A stretch of DNA of 64,000 nt. It comes from Brucella anthropi ATCC 49188. Lineage in GTDB: Bacteria; Pseudomonadota; Alphaproteobacteria; Rhizobiales; Rhizobiaceae. Positions 1 through 6,887 of the stretch are shown here, one piece after another. The stretch covers positions 2,776,001-2,840,000 of the forward strand of contig NC_009667.1 in the NCBI RefSeq assembly GCF_000017405.1. The letters run 5' to 3'. The translations under genes were made by a program, and so were the position numbers. Under the pieces are notes generated by a model that was given only the letters and a program-made list of their open reading frames with translations, ran no database searches and was not told the origin of the DNA. Positions within the stretch are counted from its first letter, which is position 1; each line of letters opens with the position of its first letter.

Positions 1-253
1 CGCCTGAGGCGTGCAGATGTTCGGGTTCCGACCCGTTTCACTCTGCAGATCCTTATCGTTTAACTCGATCGGCGGGCAGCAAGCCTGATCGTTCGCTTGG
101 ATTATTCAATCGACTAGAATCATTGTGATGGCACCAGTCACTACAAGTTGCTATGCCTTCCGAGCTGGACAGGCGTAGGTGGATAAGATTTTCTCCAGCT
201 CTTCGACTGCCCTCCTCACACGTTGATGGACTGAGAATCGACTGGAAATCGCC

Positions 254-1384
254 ATGGGATCGCCTCGCCTTACACCACTCGTCGCAAGCTTGCCTTCTAC
301 TGTTCCTTTTACCGGCCCCGAAACGCTGGAGCTACAGCGCGGAAAGCCTTTCAAGGCACGGGTCGGCGCGAATGAAAGCAGTTTTGGTCCAGCGCCGTCT
401 GTCCTTGATGCAATTCGGACCGAAACGAGCGAAATCTGGAAGTATGGCGATCCTGAAAACTATGAACTGCGCCATGCCATTGCCGCACATCACGGCGTAA
501 AGCCGCAACACATAATGCCGGGAGCAGGTGTCGACGCCTTGCTCGGGCTGGTAGTCAGACAATATGTTCAGGAAGGTGACAGGGTCATCAACTCGCTGGG
601 CGGCTACCCAACCTTCAACTACCACGTTGCGGGTTATGGCGGAAACCTGGTTACTGTTCCTTATATCAACGACAAATCGAACCTCGACGGCCTGCTCGAT
701 GCGGCCCGCAAGCAAGATGCTGCAATTCTGTACCTCGCCAATCCGGACAATCCGATGGGAACCTGGCATATGGGTTCGGACATTCAATCCTTCATCGAGC
801 GCGTTCCTGAAACCACCCTCCTCATTCTGGATGAAGCTTATTGCGAAACAGGGCCAGCGTCCGCCTTCCCGCCTTTTGAAACCGACCGACCCAACATTCT
901 TCGGATGCGCACCTTCTCCAAGGCTTATGGTCTAGCGGGAATCCGATGTGGATATGTTGTCGGCAGCGCCGAAACCATCAAGTCTTTCGACAAGATTCGC
1001 GATCATTTCGCAGTGAATCGCCTTGCGCAGGCAGCAGCTATCGCCGCCCTCAAGGATCAAGCTTATCTGCGTGACGTAGTCGCGAAAATACAGGCAGGGC
1101 GCGATCGCATCGCTGCAATCGCTGAGGCAAACGGCCTTACAACCGTCCCATCTGCCACGAATTTTGTTGCCGTCGATTGCGGTAAGGATGGAGCATTCGC
1201 CACAGCAGTTCTCAACGAGCTAATCGCGCGTGACATCTTCGTGCGCAAACCCGGGGCACCGGTTCTCGACCGCTGTATTCGCGTGAGCGTCGGCATCGAT
1301 GAGCAGCTCGATCTCTTTGAAGCTGCCCTACCCGCCGCTTTGGAGGATGCGCGCAAACACGCAGATACTCGTGAAACTGCCTGA
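254..1384 (+). CDS. PLP-dependent aminotransferase, HisC-like (class I/II)
   Basis: This is a cytoplasmic pyridoxal-phosphate aminotransferase of fold type I, most like the histidinol-phosphate/aromatic aminotransferase group. It has the NPDNPMG substrate/PLP-pocket motif at about residue 162, the ILDEAY segment whose Asp contacts the pyridine nitrogen, and the Schiff-base lysine K223 in TFSKAYGLAGIR. A late Arg (CIRVSVG) probably binds the substrate carboxylate. The length of 376 aa is normal for the family. The ATG follows a GGAA motif. The DUF423 gene starts 15 bp after the stop, so the two are probably co-transcribed. No other his gene is nearby, so HisC versus a broader aromatic or other amino-acid aminotransferase cannot be decided from context. 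The family call is firm and the substrate is not. Confidence 0.88.
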   Translation: MGSPRLTPLVASLPSTVPFTGPETLELQRGKPFKARVGANESSFGPAPSVLDAIRTETSEIWKYGDPENYELRHAIAAHHGVKPQHIMPGAGVDALLGLVVRQYVQEGDRVINSLGGYPTFNYHVAGYGGNLVTVPYINDKSNLDGLLDAARKQDAAILYLANPDNPMGTWHMGSDIQSFIERVPETTLLILDEAYCETGPASAFPPFETDRPNILRMRTFSKAYGLAGIRCGYVVGSAETIKSFDKIRDHFAVNRLAQAAAIAALKDQAYLRDVVAKIQAGRDRIAAIAEANGLTTVPSATNFVAVDCGKDGAFATAVLNELIARDIFVRKPGAPVLDRCIRVSVGIDEQLDLFEAALPAALEDARKHADTRETA

Positions 1385-1399
1385 ACGGTGGAGCCATAG

Positions 1400-1774
1400 A
1401 TGCAGATTCGATCCGATAGCCAGTATCCCAACATTCTTTTCAGCACGCTTGCCGGACTGTGCGGTGCCCTTGCAATTGCCGCTTATGCGGGCGCCGCCCA
1501 TGGTGGAGAGAACCATCTGGGCAACATCGCTCCCCTGCTCCTCGGCCATGCGCCCGCATTTCTGGTCCTATCTCTCATTGTACCTTTCAGCCGTACCGCT
1601 TATCTGGGCGGCGCATTACTTGTGATCGGTCTCGCCTTATTCTGCGGCGACCTCTTCATGCGTGATATGATAGGCGACCGGCTCTTTCCAATGGCCGCGC
1701 CGACAGGTGGATCGTTGATGATACTTGGCTGGCTCGCAGTCGCGGTCGCGGGCTGGTTCTCACGAACCAAATAA
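1400..1774 (+). CDS. DUF423 family small membrane protein
   Basis: A 124-residue integral inner-membrane protein with four predicted hydrophobic helices (about residues 13-33, 44-66, 70-86 and 102-120). The C-terminal Met-Ala-Ala-Pro-Thr-Gly-Gly segment followed by a LMILGWL helix is characteristic of DUF423 (YgdD-like) proteins. The function of the family is unknown. It lies 15 bp downstream of the aminotransferase on the same strand. Its stop codon sits inside the left arm of the following terminator hairpin. Confidence 0.8.
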   Translation: MQIRSDSQYPNILFSTLAGLCGALAIAAYAGAAHGGENHLGNIAPLLLGHAPAFLVLSLIVPFSRTAYLGGALLVIGLALFCGDLFMRDMIGDRLFPMAAPTGGSLMILGWLAVAVAGWFSRTK

Positions 1775-1801
1775 GAAGGGGCCAATAGGCCCCTTCTTAT
1801 T
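1770..1801. terminator. Bidirectional rho-independent terminator
   Basis: A perfect inverted repeat with 14-bp arms (AATAAGAAGGGGCC and its complement) around an AATA loop lies between two convergent genes. GC-rich stem centres are flanked by A/T runs on both sides, so it can work in both directions. The DUF423 stop codon is embedded in the left arm. Confidence 0.85.
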
Positions 1802-1819
1802 CGAATAGTCCTGATCAGA

Positions 1820-2644
1820 TCAGGAATTGCCTTTCAGGCGTGCATTGCAGAGGCTGTAGTAACCGCCACCTTTTTGAATCCACTTCAAACCACCCAATGC
1901 ATTGGCATCTTTCAGCCTATAATACTGCTCAAGGCAGGTGTGCATACGAGCCTTGCCAGCTGATTCGTTCGAAAACTTTGCAGAAACTGCCGTTGGAAAT
2001 TTGACGCCTCTGGGCGCCGCAACCGTTGGGGCAGTTGGTTCACTGGTACCGTCGGTGCTGAAGGCAACTGGATCTGCACCAGGTCCGCATTCAGCCTTGC
2101 GGAAATCGTTCCATTTTGCAACATTGTCAACACCAGCGTCTTTTGCCGCCTGATACTTGGCGCTGCACTGCTTCATCGTTAAGCCCTTGGCGCTGTCATC
2201 AGCAGCAGTGCTTTTTGCCGTTTTCTTAGCTGGAGAAGCAGGTGCAGGAGCTGCGGCGGCATTTGCACCGCATTGCGCCTTGCGGAAATCGTTCCATTTC
2301 ATGCCGCCAAGCGTGCCAGCATCTTTGGCAGCTTGATATTTCGCGCTACATTCCTTCATTGTCAGGCCCTTGGCACTGTCGTCTGCGGCAGGGGCGGCTG
2401 CACTCTTGGTTGCCTTTTTGGCTGGAGCTGACGGTGCTGCGGCAGCATCTGCGTCGTCTCCACATTGCGCCTTGCGGAAATCGTTCCATTTCATGTCGCC
2501 AAGCGTGCCAGCATCTTTGGCAGACTGATATTTTGCGCTACATTCTTTCATCGTCAGGGCGTTGGCGGGCGATGAAAAGGCAAATGCAGCAGCACTCATG
2601 ATGATGGCGGTGCCGGCCATGGCGGTGATGGTTCGAATTGACAT
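1820..2644 (-). CDS. Exported PsiF-repeat protein
   Basis: A 274-residue exported protein. A Sec signal peptide (residues 1-29, cleavage likely after ANA) is followed by three near-identical Cys-containing repeats at residues 30-62, 94-126 and 155-187 (core KYQ-AKDAG, KWNDFRKA, final Cys-Gly). Ala/Pro/Lys-rich linkers separate them, and a diverged fourth copy lies at about 233-270. Each repeat has one Cys near its start and one near its end, which suggests one disulfide per repeat in the periplasm. The repeats resemble PsiF (phosphate-starvation-inducible) repeats of unknown function. The first two copies are also very similar at DNA level, so copy number could vary by slippage or recombination. 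The gene is transcribed alone and ends at the shared terminator. Confidence 0.75.
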   Translation of the reverse strand: MSIRTITAMAGTAIIMSAAAFAFSSPANALTMKECSAKYQSAKDAGTLGDMKWNDFRKAQCGDDADAAAAPSAPAKKATKSAAAPAADDSAKGLTMKECSAKYQAAKDAGTLGGMKWNDFRKAQCGANAAAAPAPASPAKKTAKSTAADDSAKGLTMKQCSAKYQAAKDAGVDNVAKWNDFRKAECGPGADPVAFSTDGTSEPTAPTVAAPRGVKFPTAVSAKFSNESAGKARMHTCLEQYYRLKDANALGGLKWIQKGGGYYSLCNARLKGNS

Positions 2645-2946
2645 CTTGTCACTCCCTATCGAATGCAGCTCTTTCGATCACTCGGTACCTTTTACGCCTT
2701 GCGATCTTACTAATATAGAGGAACGGTAGATGTCATTGTTGCTCTGACCCGTTCCGTTTATACGCCAACATTGCGCTCCACAAAGTTGACTGTCAATCAT
2801 TCGGTGAATATTACCTTCAGCTCAATACAAATTTTCTAACGGGCTTTCTTTGCTCGTTATGGTCATGCAGGTGCCATGAAGTAAAATTATAGTACTTCCT
2901 ACCTCATGTCCGATTTTTATTCGAACAGAGTTAAAATCCGGAGACG
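2645..2946. other. Intergenic region between divergent genes, no gene seen
   Basis: About 300 bp separate the divergently transcribed PsiF-repeat gene and the P-loop gene. It is more AT-rich than the flanking genes and must carry both promoters. No ORF, palindrome or RNA gene could be supported. Confidence 0.5.
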
Positions 2947-3499
2947 ATGCAGGTGATAGAGCGGATCATGATCATAGGCGGCGCCGGTTCGGGAAAATCA
3001 AGCCTTGCGCGTAGGCTAGGCGAGATTACCGGCTTACCGGTCATTCATATCGATACCCTCTACTGGCAACCGGGCTGGATAATGCGCCCGCGTGACGAGA
3101 TCGGCCGTCTTACCAACGAAGCAGCAGATCAGGACACATGGATATTCGAGGGCAATCATAGCGAAACTATGATTTATCGTGCATCGCGAGCCGATACTCG
3201 TTTTTCTCGATATATCGACCGTGCGTCGCCTGTGGCGTGTATTCAAAAGAACCATAATCCATTACGGACGCTCACGCCCGGATATGGCGGAAGGTTGTGT
3301 GGAGCGTTTCGACTGGGGCTTCCTGAAATGGGTGGCAGGCTATCGCAAGAACGGTCGCATTCGCGCACTGGCCTTTCTGGAAGGTGCGCCTCAGCATCTC
3401 GCCAAGCGTCATTTGCGCAGCCCGCTTGACGTCAAACGCTTCCTCGCGCAGATGACGCACGAAATAAATCAAAACAAACAGCCGTCGCAATTGCGATAA
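2947..3499 (+). pseudogene. FlaR-like P-loop (adenylate kinase-like) gene, frameshifted
   Basis: The 5' part encodes a Walker A loop (GGAGSGKSS) and the HIDTLYW and EGNHSETM segments typical of FlaR/adenylate-kinase-like 'DNA topology modulation' proteins. The family's C-terminal part (RRLWRVFKRT, YGRSRPDMAEGC, ERFDWGFLKW) is in the next frame from about position 3205. Dropping one T from the TTTTT run at 3201-3205 joins the two halves into a 183-aa protein of normal family length. Unshifted, frame 1 runs to a stop at 3429 with an unrelated tail. The start ATG has a good ribosome site (CCGGAG). This is either a real inactivating +1 indel or a homopolymer sequencing error. The role of these proteins is poorly defined. 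Confidence 0.75.
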
Positions 3500-3706
3500 A
3501 TCTACAAACACGACCGTGAAATAACAATATTTCAAGCCGTGCGAAGCGTCGAAACGGCTGTTATATTTAACCGTCTCCCAAGACTTGACGCCGCGTGCTT
3601 TGACCCAACCCTCTGCACAGCGCGAATGCATGACAAGCCGGAATTCATTCCGGCACCGTAATCTATTTGCCGGATTACCGGCTTCTCGCTGTTCTGGAGT
3701 TTCCAC

Positions 3707-4360
3707 GTGGCCGATATCGCTGATAACGCCGCCCCGCTCATCGATGCGTCGAAAGCTGCCGCATCAGACCGTCACCGCCTCTATGAAGATGCGATGGCTA
3801 TGCTGATCGGCACGTCCTTCATTGCGCTCGGCATTACGCTTTATAGTCAGGCTATGCTGATGACCGGCAGCACGGCTGGTATCGCCCTTCTCATCCAGTA
3901 TGCAACAGGCACGGAATTCGGATTGCTCTATTTCCTGATCAATCTGCCATTCTATTATTTCGCCGTGCGTCGAATGGGTTGGGCGTTCACCATCAGAACC
4001 TTTGTCGCAGTGGCCATGATGTCGGGCTTTGCTCGACTGATGCCCATGAGTGTCGATTTCTCAAGCGTCAATCCGCTCTTCGCAGCACTCATGGGCGGCA
4101 CCCTGATGGGTATGGGGGTGCTGGCACTTTTCCGGCACCGCTCCGGCGTCGGCGGCGTCAATATATTGGCGCTCTATCTACAGGACGCTTATGGGATAAG
4201 AGCCGGCTGGTTTCAGCTCGGCCTCGATGTCCTTATCATGCTGATCTCGCTGTTCTTTATCCCGTGGGAAAACATGGTGCTTTCCCTGATCGGAGCGATT
4301 GCCATGAACCTCATCATCGCAATCAACCACAAACCGGGCCGGTATCTCGGTATAAGCTGA
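3707..4360 (+). CDS. YitT family membrane protein
   Basis: A 217-aa integral membrane protein with about six hydrophobic helices (first at about residues 30-50, last at about 185-205). It carries the YitT/DUF161 signature region around TGSTAGIALLIQ and the glycine-rich SGVGGVNILALYLQ segment. Family function is unknown; a transport role is often presumed. The GTG start is chosen because GGAG lies 7 nt upstream and the protein then begins with a short hydrophilic tail before helix 1. It is transcribed alone and followed by a strong terminator. Confidence 0.8.
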   Translation: MADIADNAAPLIDASKAAASDRHRLYEDAMAMLIGTSFIALGITLYSQAMLMTGSTAGIALLIQYATGTEFGLLYFLINLPFYYFAVRRMGWAFTIRTFVAVAMMSGFARLMPMSVDFSSVNPLFAALMGGTLMGMGVLALFRHRSGVGGVNILALYLQDAYGIRAGWFQLGLDVLIMLISLFFIPWENMVLSLIGAIAMNLIIAINHKPGRYLGIS

Positions 4361-4367
4361 GTCAACA

Positions 4368-4393
4368 AAAAAGCCGCCTTGAAGGCGGCTTTT
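4368..4393. terminator. Bidirectional rho-independent terminator
   Basis: An AAAAGCCGCCTT arm and its complement AAGGCGGCTTTT form a GC-rich stem with A and T runs on each side, placed between the convergent YitT and Sel1-like genes. Confidence 0.85.
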
Positions 4394-4415
4394 CTCATAA
4401 CGACTATCTTGCCAG

Positions 4416-4673
4416 TCAGTGGGCGGTCATCCACTCACGCGCACCGCGCAGCGCTGCTGCCAGTTCGCCCTTGCTCATCGTCGCTGCCACCTGATTGCGC
4501 ATACGGGCGGCCTTCTCGCTGCCGCGGATGGCGGCAATGTTCAGCCACTTGTGGGCTTCCACCACGTCGATCTCGCAATCACGGCCGATGGCAAATTTCA
4601 TGCCCATTTCGAGAAGAATGCGATCCTGTGCGACTGCGTTGTGCGTATTCGAGAAGCTCTGAAACTGTGCCAT
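4416..4673 (-). CDS. Small Sel1-repeat-like protein
   Basis: An 85-residue cytoplasmic protein. Its middle (about residues 15-62: GMKFAIGRD, VEAHKWLNIAAIRGSEKAARMR) reads as one to two Sel1/TPR-like helical hairpins with the AHKWLNIAA consensus. Sel1 repeats usually mediate protein-protein contacts. The start ATG is preceded by an AGGGACAG purine stretch. No operon partner. The partner protein is unknown. Confidence 0.7.
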   Translation of the reverse strand: MAQFQSFSNTHNAVAQDRILLEMGMKFAIGRDCEIDVVEAHKWLNIAAIRGSEKAARMRNQVAATMSKGELAAALRGAREWMTAH

Positions 4674-5182
4674 TTTTCTCTGTCCCTGTTAAATCCCGAG
4701 AACCGTCCAGTCTTTATTTTCAAAGCCTGATTTCATTGCTTTGAAACTGCCGTCTCTGTCGTTCCGTTCATGCTCTCAAATCTACGGGAAAGGGTTGAAA
4801 TGCGCGTTAAACCAGATGCTTAACGAGCAACCAACAAAATCCGAACAAGGGGTAAACTTGGGATTTTGTTAAACATGCAAGTGTCGCCGATTGCTTGATT
4901 TTTGCAAAAATTCGATTCAAATCCGCACGGTCGAACGAAACCAGTTGCTAACTATAGACAACATTCGAATGCGGCTGTGTGTGTAAAAAGGGCAGTATTT
5001 CAGGTGCCAAGCGAGACACAAATATCCCTCTTCCGCTTCGCCAAAAACTGGTTTACGTTTACGTTTGCGTAAGCTTGACGGATGTTCGAGGAGGGCTTCT
5101 GTCTCAAACTTCAAAACGCATCACAGCGGTTTCATCGTTGCGACCGGCAAAGCCGGGACTGGCGGCGATTTGGGAGGAAAGA
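4674..5182. other. Long intergenic region with a candidate operator
   Basis: About 510 bp upstream of both the Sel1-like gene (minus) and the DUF2147 gene (plus). It is AT-rich around 4800-4970. The only clear element is the TTACG-N4-CGTAA palindrome at 5059-5072. In-frame start codons upstream of 5183 exist, but they would add an unconserved, signal-less extension. Confidence 0.5.
5059..5072. promoter_or_regulatory. Candidate LiuR/MerR-type operator upstream of DUF2147 gene
   Basis: TTACG-TTTG-CGTAA is an interrupted palindrome about 110 bp before the DUF2147 start. The same 5-4-5 architecture occurs before the ETF-QO gene (11535-11548) and the gene at 54714. Sites of this form are reported for LiuR, a MerR-family regulator of branched-chain amino acid/acyl-CoA breakdown. 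Assignment here is inference. Confidence 0.45.
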
Positions 5183-5530
5183 ATGATCCGCACACTTATT
5201 CTTGGAATGACGCTTGCAGCCACTTTTGCCGCACCTGCCCTTGCCGACGAAGGGATCGTCGGCACGTGGAAGCGCCCGAACGGCACGATCATCAGCTATG
5301 CGTCCTGCGGCGCCAACAAGTTCTGCGGTACGGTGCAGACCGGCGAGTACAAGGGCAAGTCCATCGGCACGATGTCAGGCACGGGCGGCAGCTACAAGGG
5401 TGAGGTCAACAAGCTCGACGAGGGCAAAACCTATACCGGCAAAGCCAGCGTCAAGGGCAACACGCTTTCACTTTCCGGCTGCGTGATGGGCGGCCTGATC
5501 TGCAAGAGCGAGAGCCTCACGCGCCAGTAA
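5183..5530 (+). CDS. Exported DUF2147 family protein
   Basis: A 115-aa secreted protein. A signal peptide (about residues 1-20, ending PALA) is followed by a single DUF2147 domain (GTWKRPNGTIISY, CGxxFCG, LSGCVMGGLICKS). Four Cys in the mature part suggest disulfides in the periplasm. The start at 5183 is fixed by GGGAGGAAAG just upstream and by the signal peptide beginning there. Function unknown. A possible LiuR-type operator precedes it. Confidence 0.8.
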   Translation: MIRTLILGMTLAATFAAPALADEGIVGTWKRPNGTIISYASCGANKFCGTVQTGEYKGKSIGTMSGTGGSYKGEVNKLDEGKTYTGKASVKGNTLSLSGCVMGGLICKSESLTRQ

Positions 5531-5550
5531 TATTCAGTGGCATCCAGAAT

Positions 5551-5582
5551 AAGAAAGGGCAGCCTCGAAGCTGCCCTTTCTT
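5551..5582. terminator. Bidirectional rho-independent terminator
   Basis: AAGAAAGGGCAGC and its complement form a 13-bp perfect stem around a CTCGAA loop, with A/T runs both sides, between the convergent DUF2147 and GST genes. Confidence 0.87.
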
Positions 5583-5594
5583 TTGATCGCTTAT

Positions 5595-6302
5595 TCAGCG
5601 TGCCTTTTGGCCAAAGAGAATTTTCTGGGCTTCCTTGTCCGTCGCCAGATTGGATTTTTCTCGCTCTTCTTTCCCGACAAGCAGACCACGCTGAACCGCA
5701 GGGCGCGCATTCATTGTCTCATGCCAGCGCTTCAGATTCGGGAAATCATCCAGGTTCTGGTCGTAGTTCTTATGGGCATTGATCCAGCCGATCGAAGCCA
5801 TGTCGGCAATTGAATATTCGCCTGCAATGTATTCCTTGCCTTCAAGCTGCGTGTTCAACACACCATAGAGACGGTTAACCTCGTTGGTATAGCGGTCGAT
5901 GCCGTACTGAACCTTTTCCGGCGCATAGACACGGAAATGCCCGGCCTGCCCGGACATCGGGCCGAGGCCACCCATCTGCCACATCAGCCATTCGTCAACT
6001 GCGACGCGCTTGCGTTCGTCGGTCGGATAGAACTTACCGAACTTCCGCCCGAGATACTGCAGTATAGCTCCAGACTCGAACACCGAGATCGGCTGGCCGC
6101 CCGGCCCTTCCGGATCGATGATGGCGGGCATACGGTTGTTAGGAGCAATCTTCAAAAAGTCCGGCTGAAACTGATCGCCCTTGCCGATATTGACATACTT
6201 GACCTCGTAGGGAACGCCCAGCTCTTCCAGCATAATGCTGATCTTGAAACCGTTCGGTGTCGGCCAATAATACAACTCGATGGGCTTGGTCTGTTCGGCC
6301 AT
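5595..6302 (-). CDS. Glutathione S-transferase, YfcG/YghU (Nu) type
   Basis: A 235-aa cytoplasmic GST. The N-terminal thioredoxin-like domain (about 8-90) contains PTPNGFKISIMLEELG, the cis-Pro in NNRMPAI and the glutathione-binding ESGAILQYL motif. The helical C-terminal domain spans about 95-220 with the YSIADMASIGWI hydrophobic-core motif. The PTPNG entry is typical of Nu-class enzymes (YfcG, YghU), which have disulfide-bond reductase activity toward glutathionylated substrates. A 12-bp inverted repeat lies about 31 bp upstream of the start. Family call is firm and substrate unknown. Confidence 0.88.
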   Translation of the reverse strand: MAEQTKPIELYYWPTPNGFKISIMLEELGVPYEVKYVNIGKGDQFQPDFLKIAPNNRMPAIIDPEGPGGQPISVFESGAILQYLGRKFGKFYPTDERKRVAVDEWLMWQMGGLGPMSGQAGHFRVYAPEKVQYGIDRYTNEVNRLYGVLNTQLEGKEYIAGEYSIADMASIGWINAHKNYDQNLDDFPNLKRWHETMNARPAVQRGLLVGKEEREKSNLATDKEAQKILFGQKAR

Positions 6303-6333
6303 GGGCTCTCTCCCGCTGATCCTGACGTTGAGC

Positions 6334-6377
6334 GGGACTTATGTTCCCGCATTCCAATGATGGAAAACATAAGTCCC
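6334..6377. promoter_or_regulatory. 12-bp perfect inverted repeat upstream of GST gene
   Basis: GGGACTTATGTT at 6334-6345 is repeated inverted at 6366-6377 with 20 nt between. It lies 32-75 bp before the GST start, so it could be a 5'UTR hairpin, a dimeric operator, or an attenuator for GST. Confidence 0.45.
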
Positions 6378-6529
6378 TTTCCAGCAGGCACAAGAGCCAC
6401 ACACCGCAATAAACGGAACATCAATATTTTTGAACGCCGCATGAACGACCCTCTCAGGGAGGGTTCAGGCGCAATGGCTAAATTGATGAGGGAGAACAGA
6501 AATCATTACGGCTTTGGGGGCCAACCGGT

Positions 6530-6685
6530 ATGCTTCGACGTTTAACAATTGTCTGCCTGATGATCGCTGGCTTTGCCGCTGTTGCCAGCATTTTCGCTGA
6601 CCAGAGGTACAACCTCTACCGGGATCAACCGGTAATCGGACCTGTCGCCGCGTTCACCCAGAAGCCTGTCGGAGAGCGGCCATGA
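6530..6685 (+). CDS. Small membrane-anchored peptide (51 aa), unrecognised
   Basis: An unrecognised 51-aa ORF with a strongly hydrophobic N-terminal helix (about residues 5-22, IVCLMIAGFAAVASIF) after two Arg, then a polar tail rich in Arg/Pro/Gln. This is the layout of a signal anchor or signal peptide. A GGGGG stretch lies 9-13 nt upstream as a weak ribosome site. Its stop overlaps the next start as ATGA (6682-6685), the classic arrangement for translational coupling, which argues that both are real. It lies 42 bp or more before amn on the same strand. Confidence 0.55.
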   Translation: MLRRLTIVCLMIAGFAAVASIFADQRYNLYRDQPVIGPVAAFTQKPVGERP

Positions 6686-6846
6686 AAAAAACCCGGACCA
6701 TCGCCGCAATCGCCCTTCGGGTTTTCTTTTTCACCGCCATTTTCACCGGTCCGGCAGCCACCTTCGCCTACACGCAGATTGGCCAGCATTCCCAGATGAG
6801 CGGCATCGGCCTCGTGCTTTATGTAAGCCTGCAACGCGTCGCATAA
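6682..6846 (+). CDS. Small exported/membrane peptide (54 aa), unrecognised
   Basis: A 54-aa ORF that begins in the ATGA overlap with the previous ORF. It starts MKKTRT followed by a hydrophobic stretch rich in Ala/Phe (about 7-28) and a possible signal-peptidase site near TFA. The remainder is short and uncharged apart from a terminal Arg. The lysine-rich start plus hydrophobic core fits a signal peptide. No family recognised. Coupling to the upstream ORF and the lack of any overlapping better ORF support it. Confidence 0.5.
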   Translation: MKKTRTIAAIALRVFFFTAIFTGPAATFAYTQIGQHSQMSGIGLVLYVSLQRVA

Positions 6847-6887
6847 ACTGGGTCATATACCAGTCATGGACTCTGCTATACTAGGCC

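Noticed and set aside
22..38. tRNA-like or terminator-like hairpin near the left edge
   Set aside because: CGGGT-TCCG-ACCCG has a tetraloop, not a T-loop, and no acceptor or anticodon stem could be found. It may be a terminator of a gene outside the window, but this cannot be shown.
1299..1625. 108-aa plus-strand ORF between the aminotransferase and DUF423 genes
   Set aside because: Out-of-frame overlap with both genes; no recognisable domain.
4801..4824. Possible CtrA box (TTAA-N-TTAA)
   Set aside because: The spacing between TTAA motifs is 9, not 7, so the CtrA consensus is not met.
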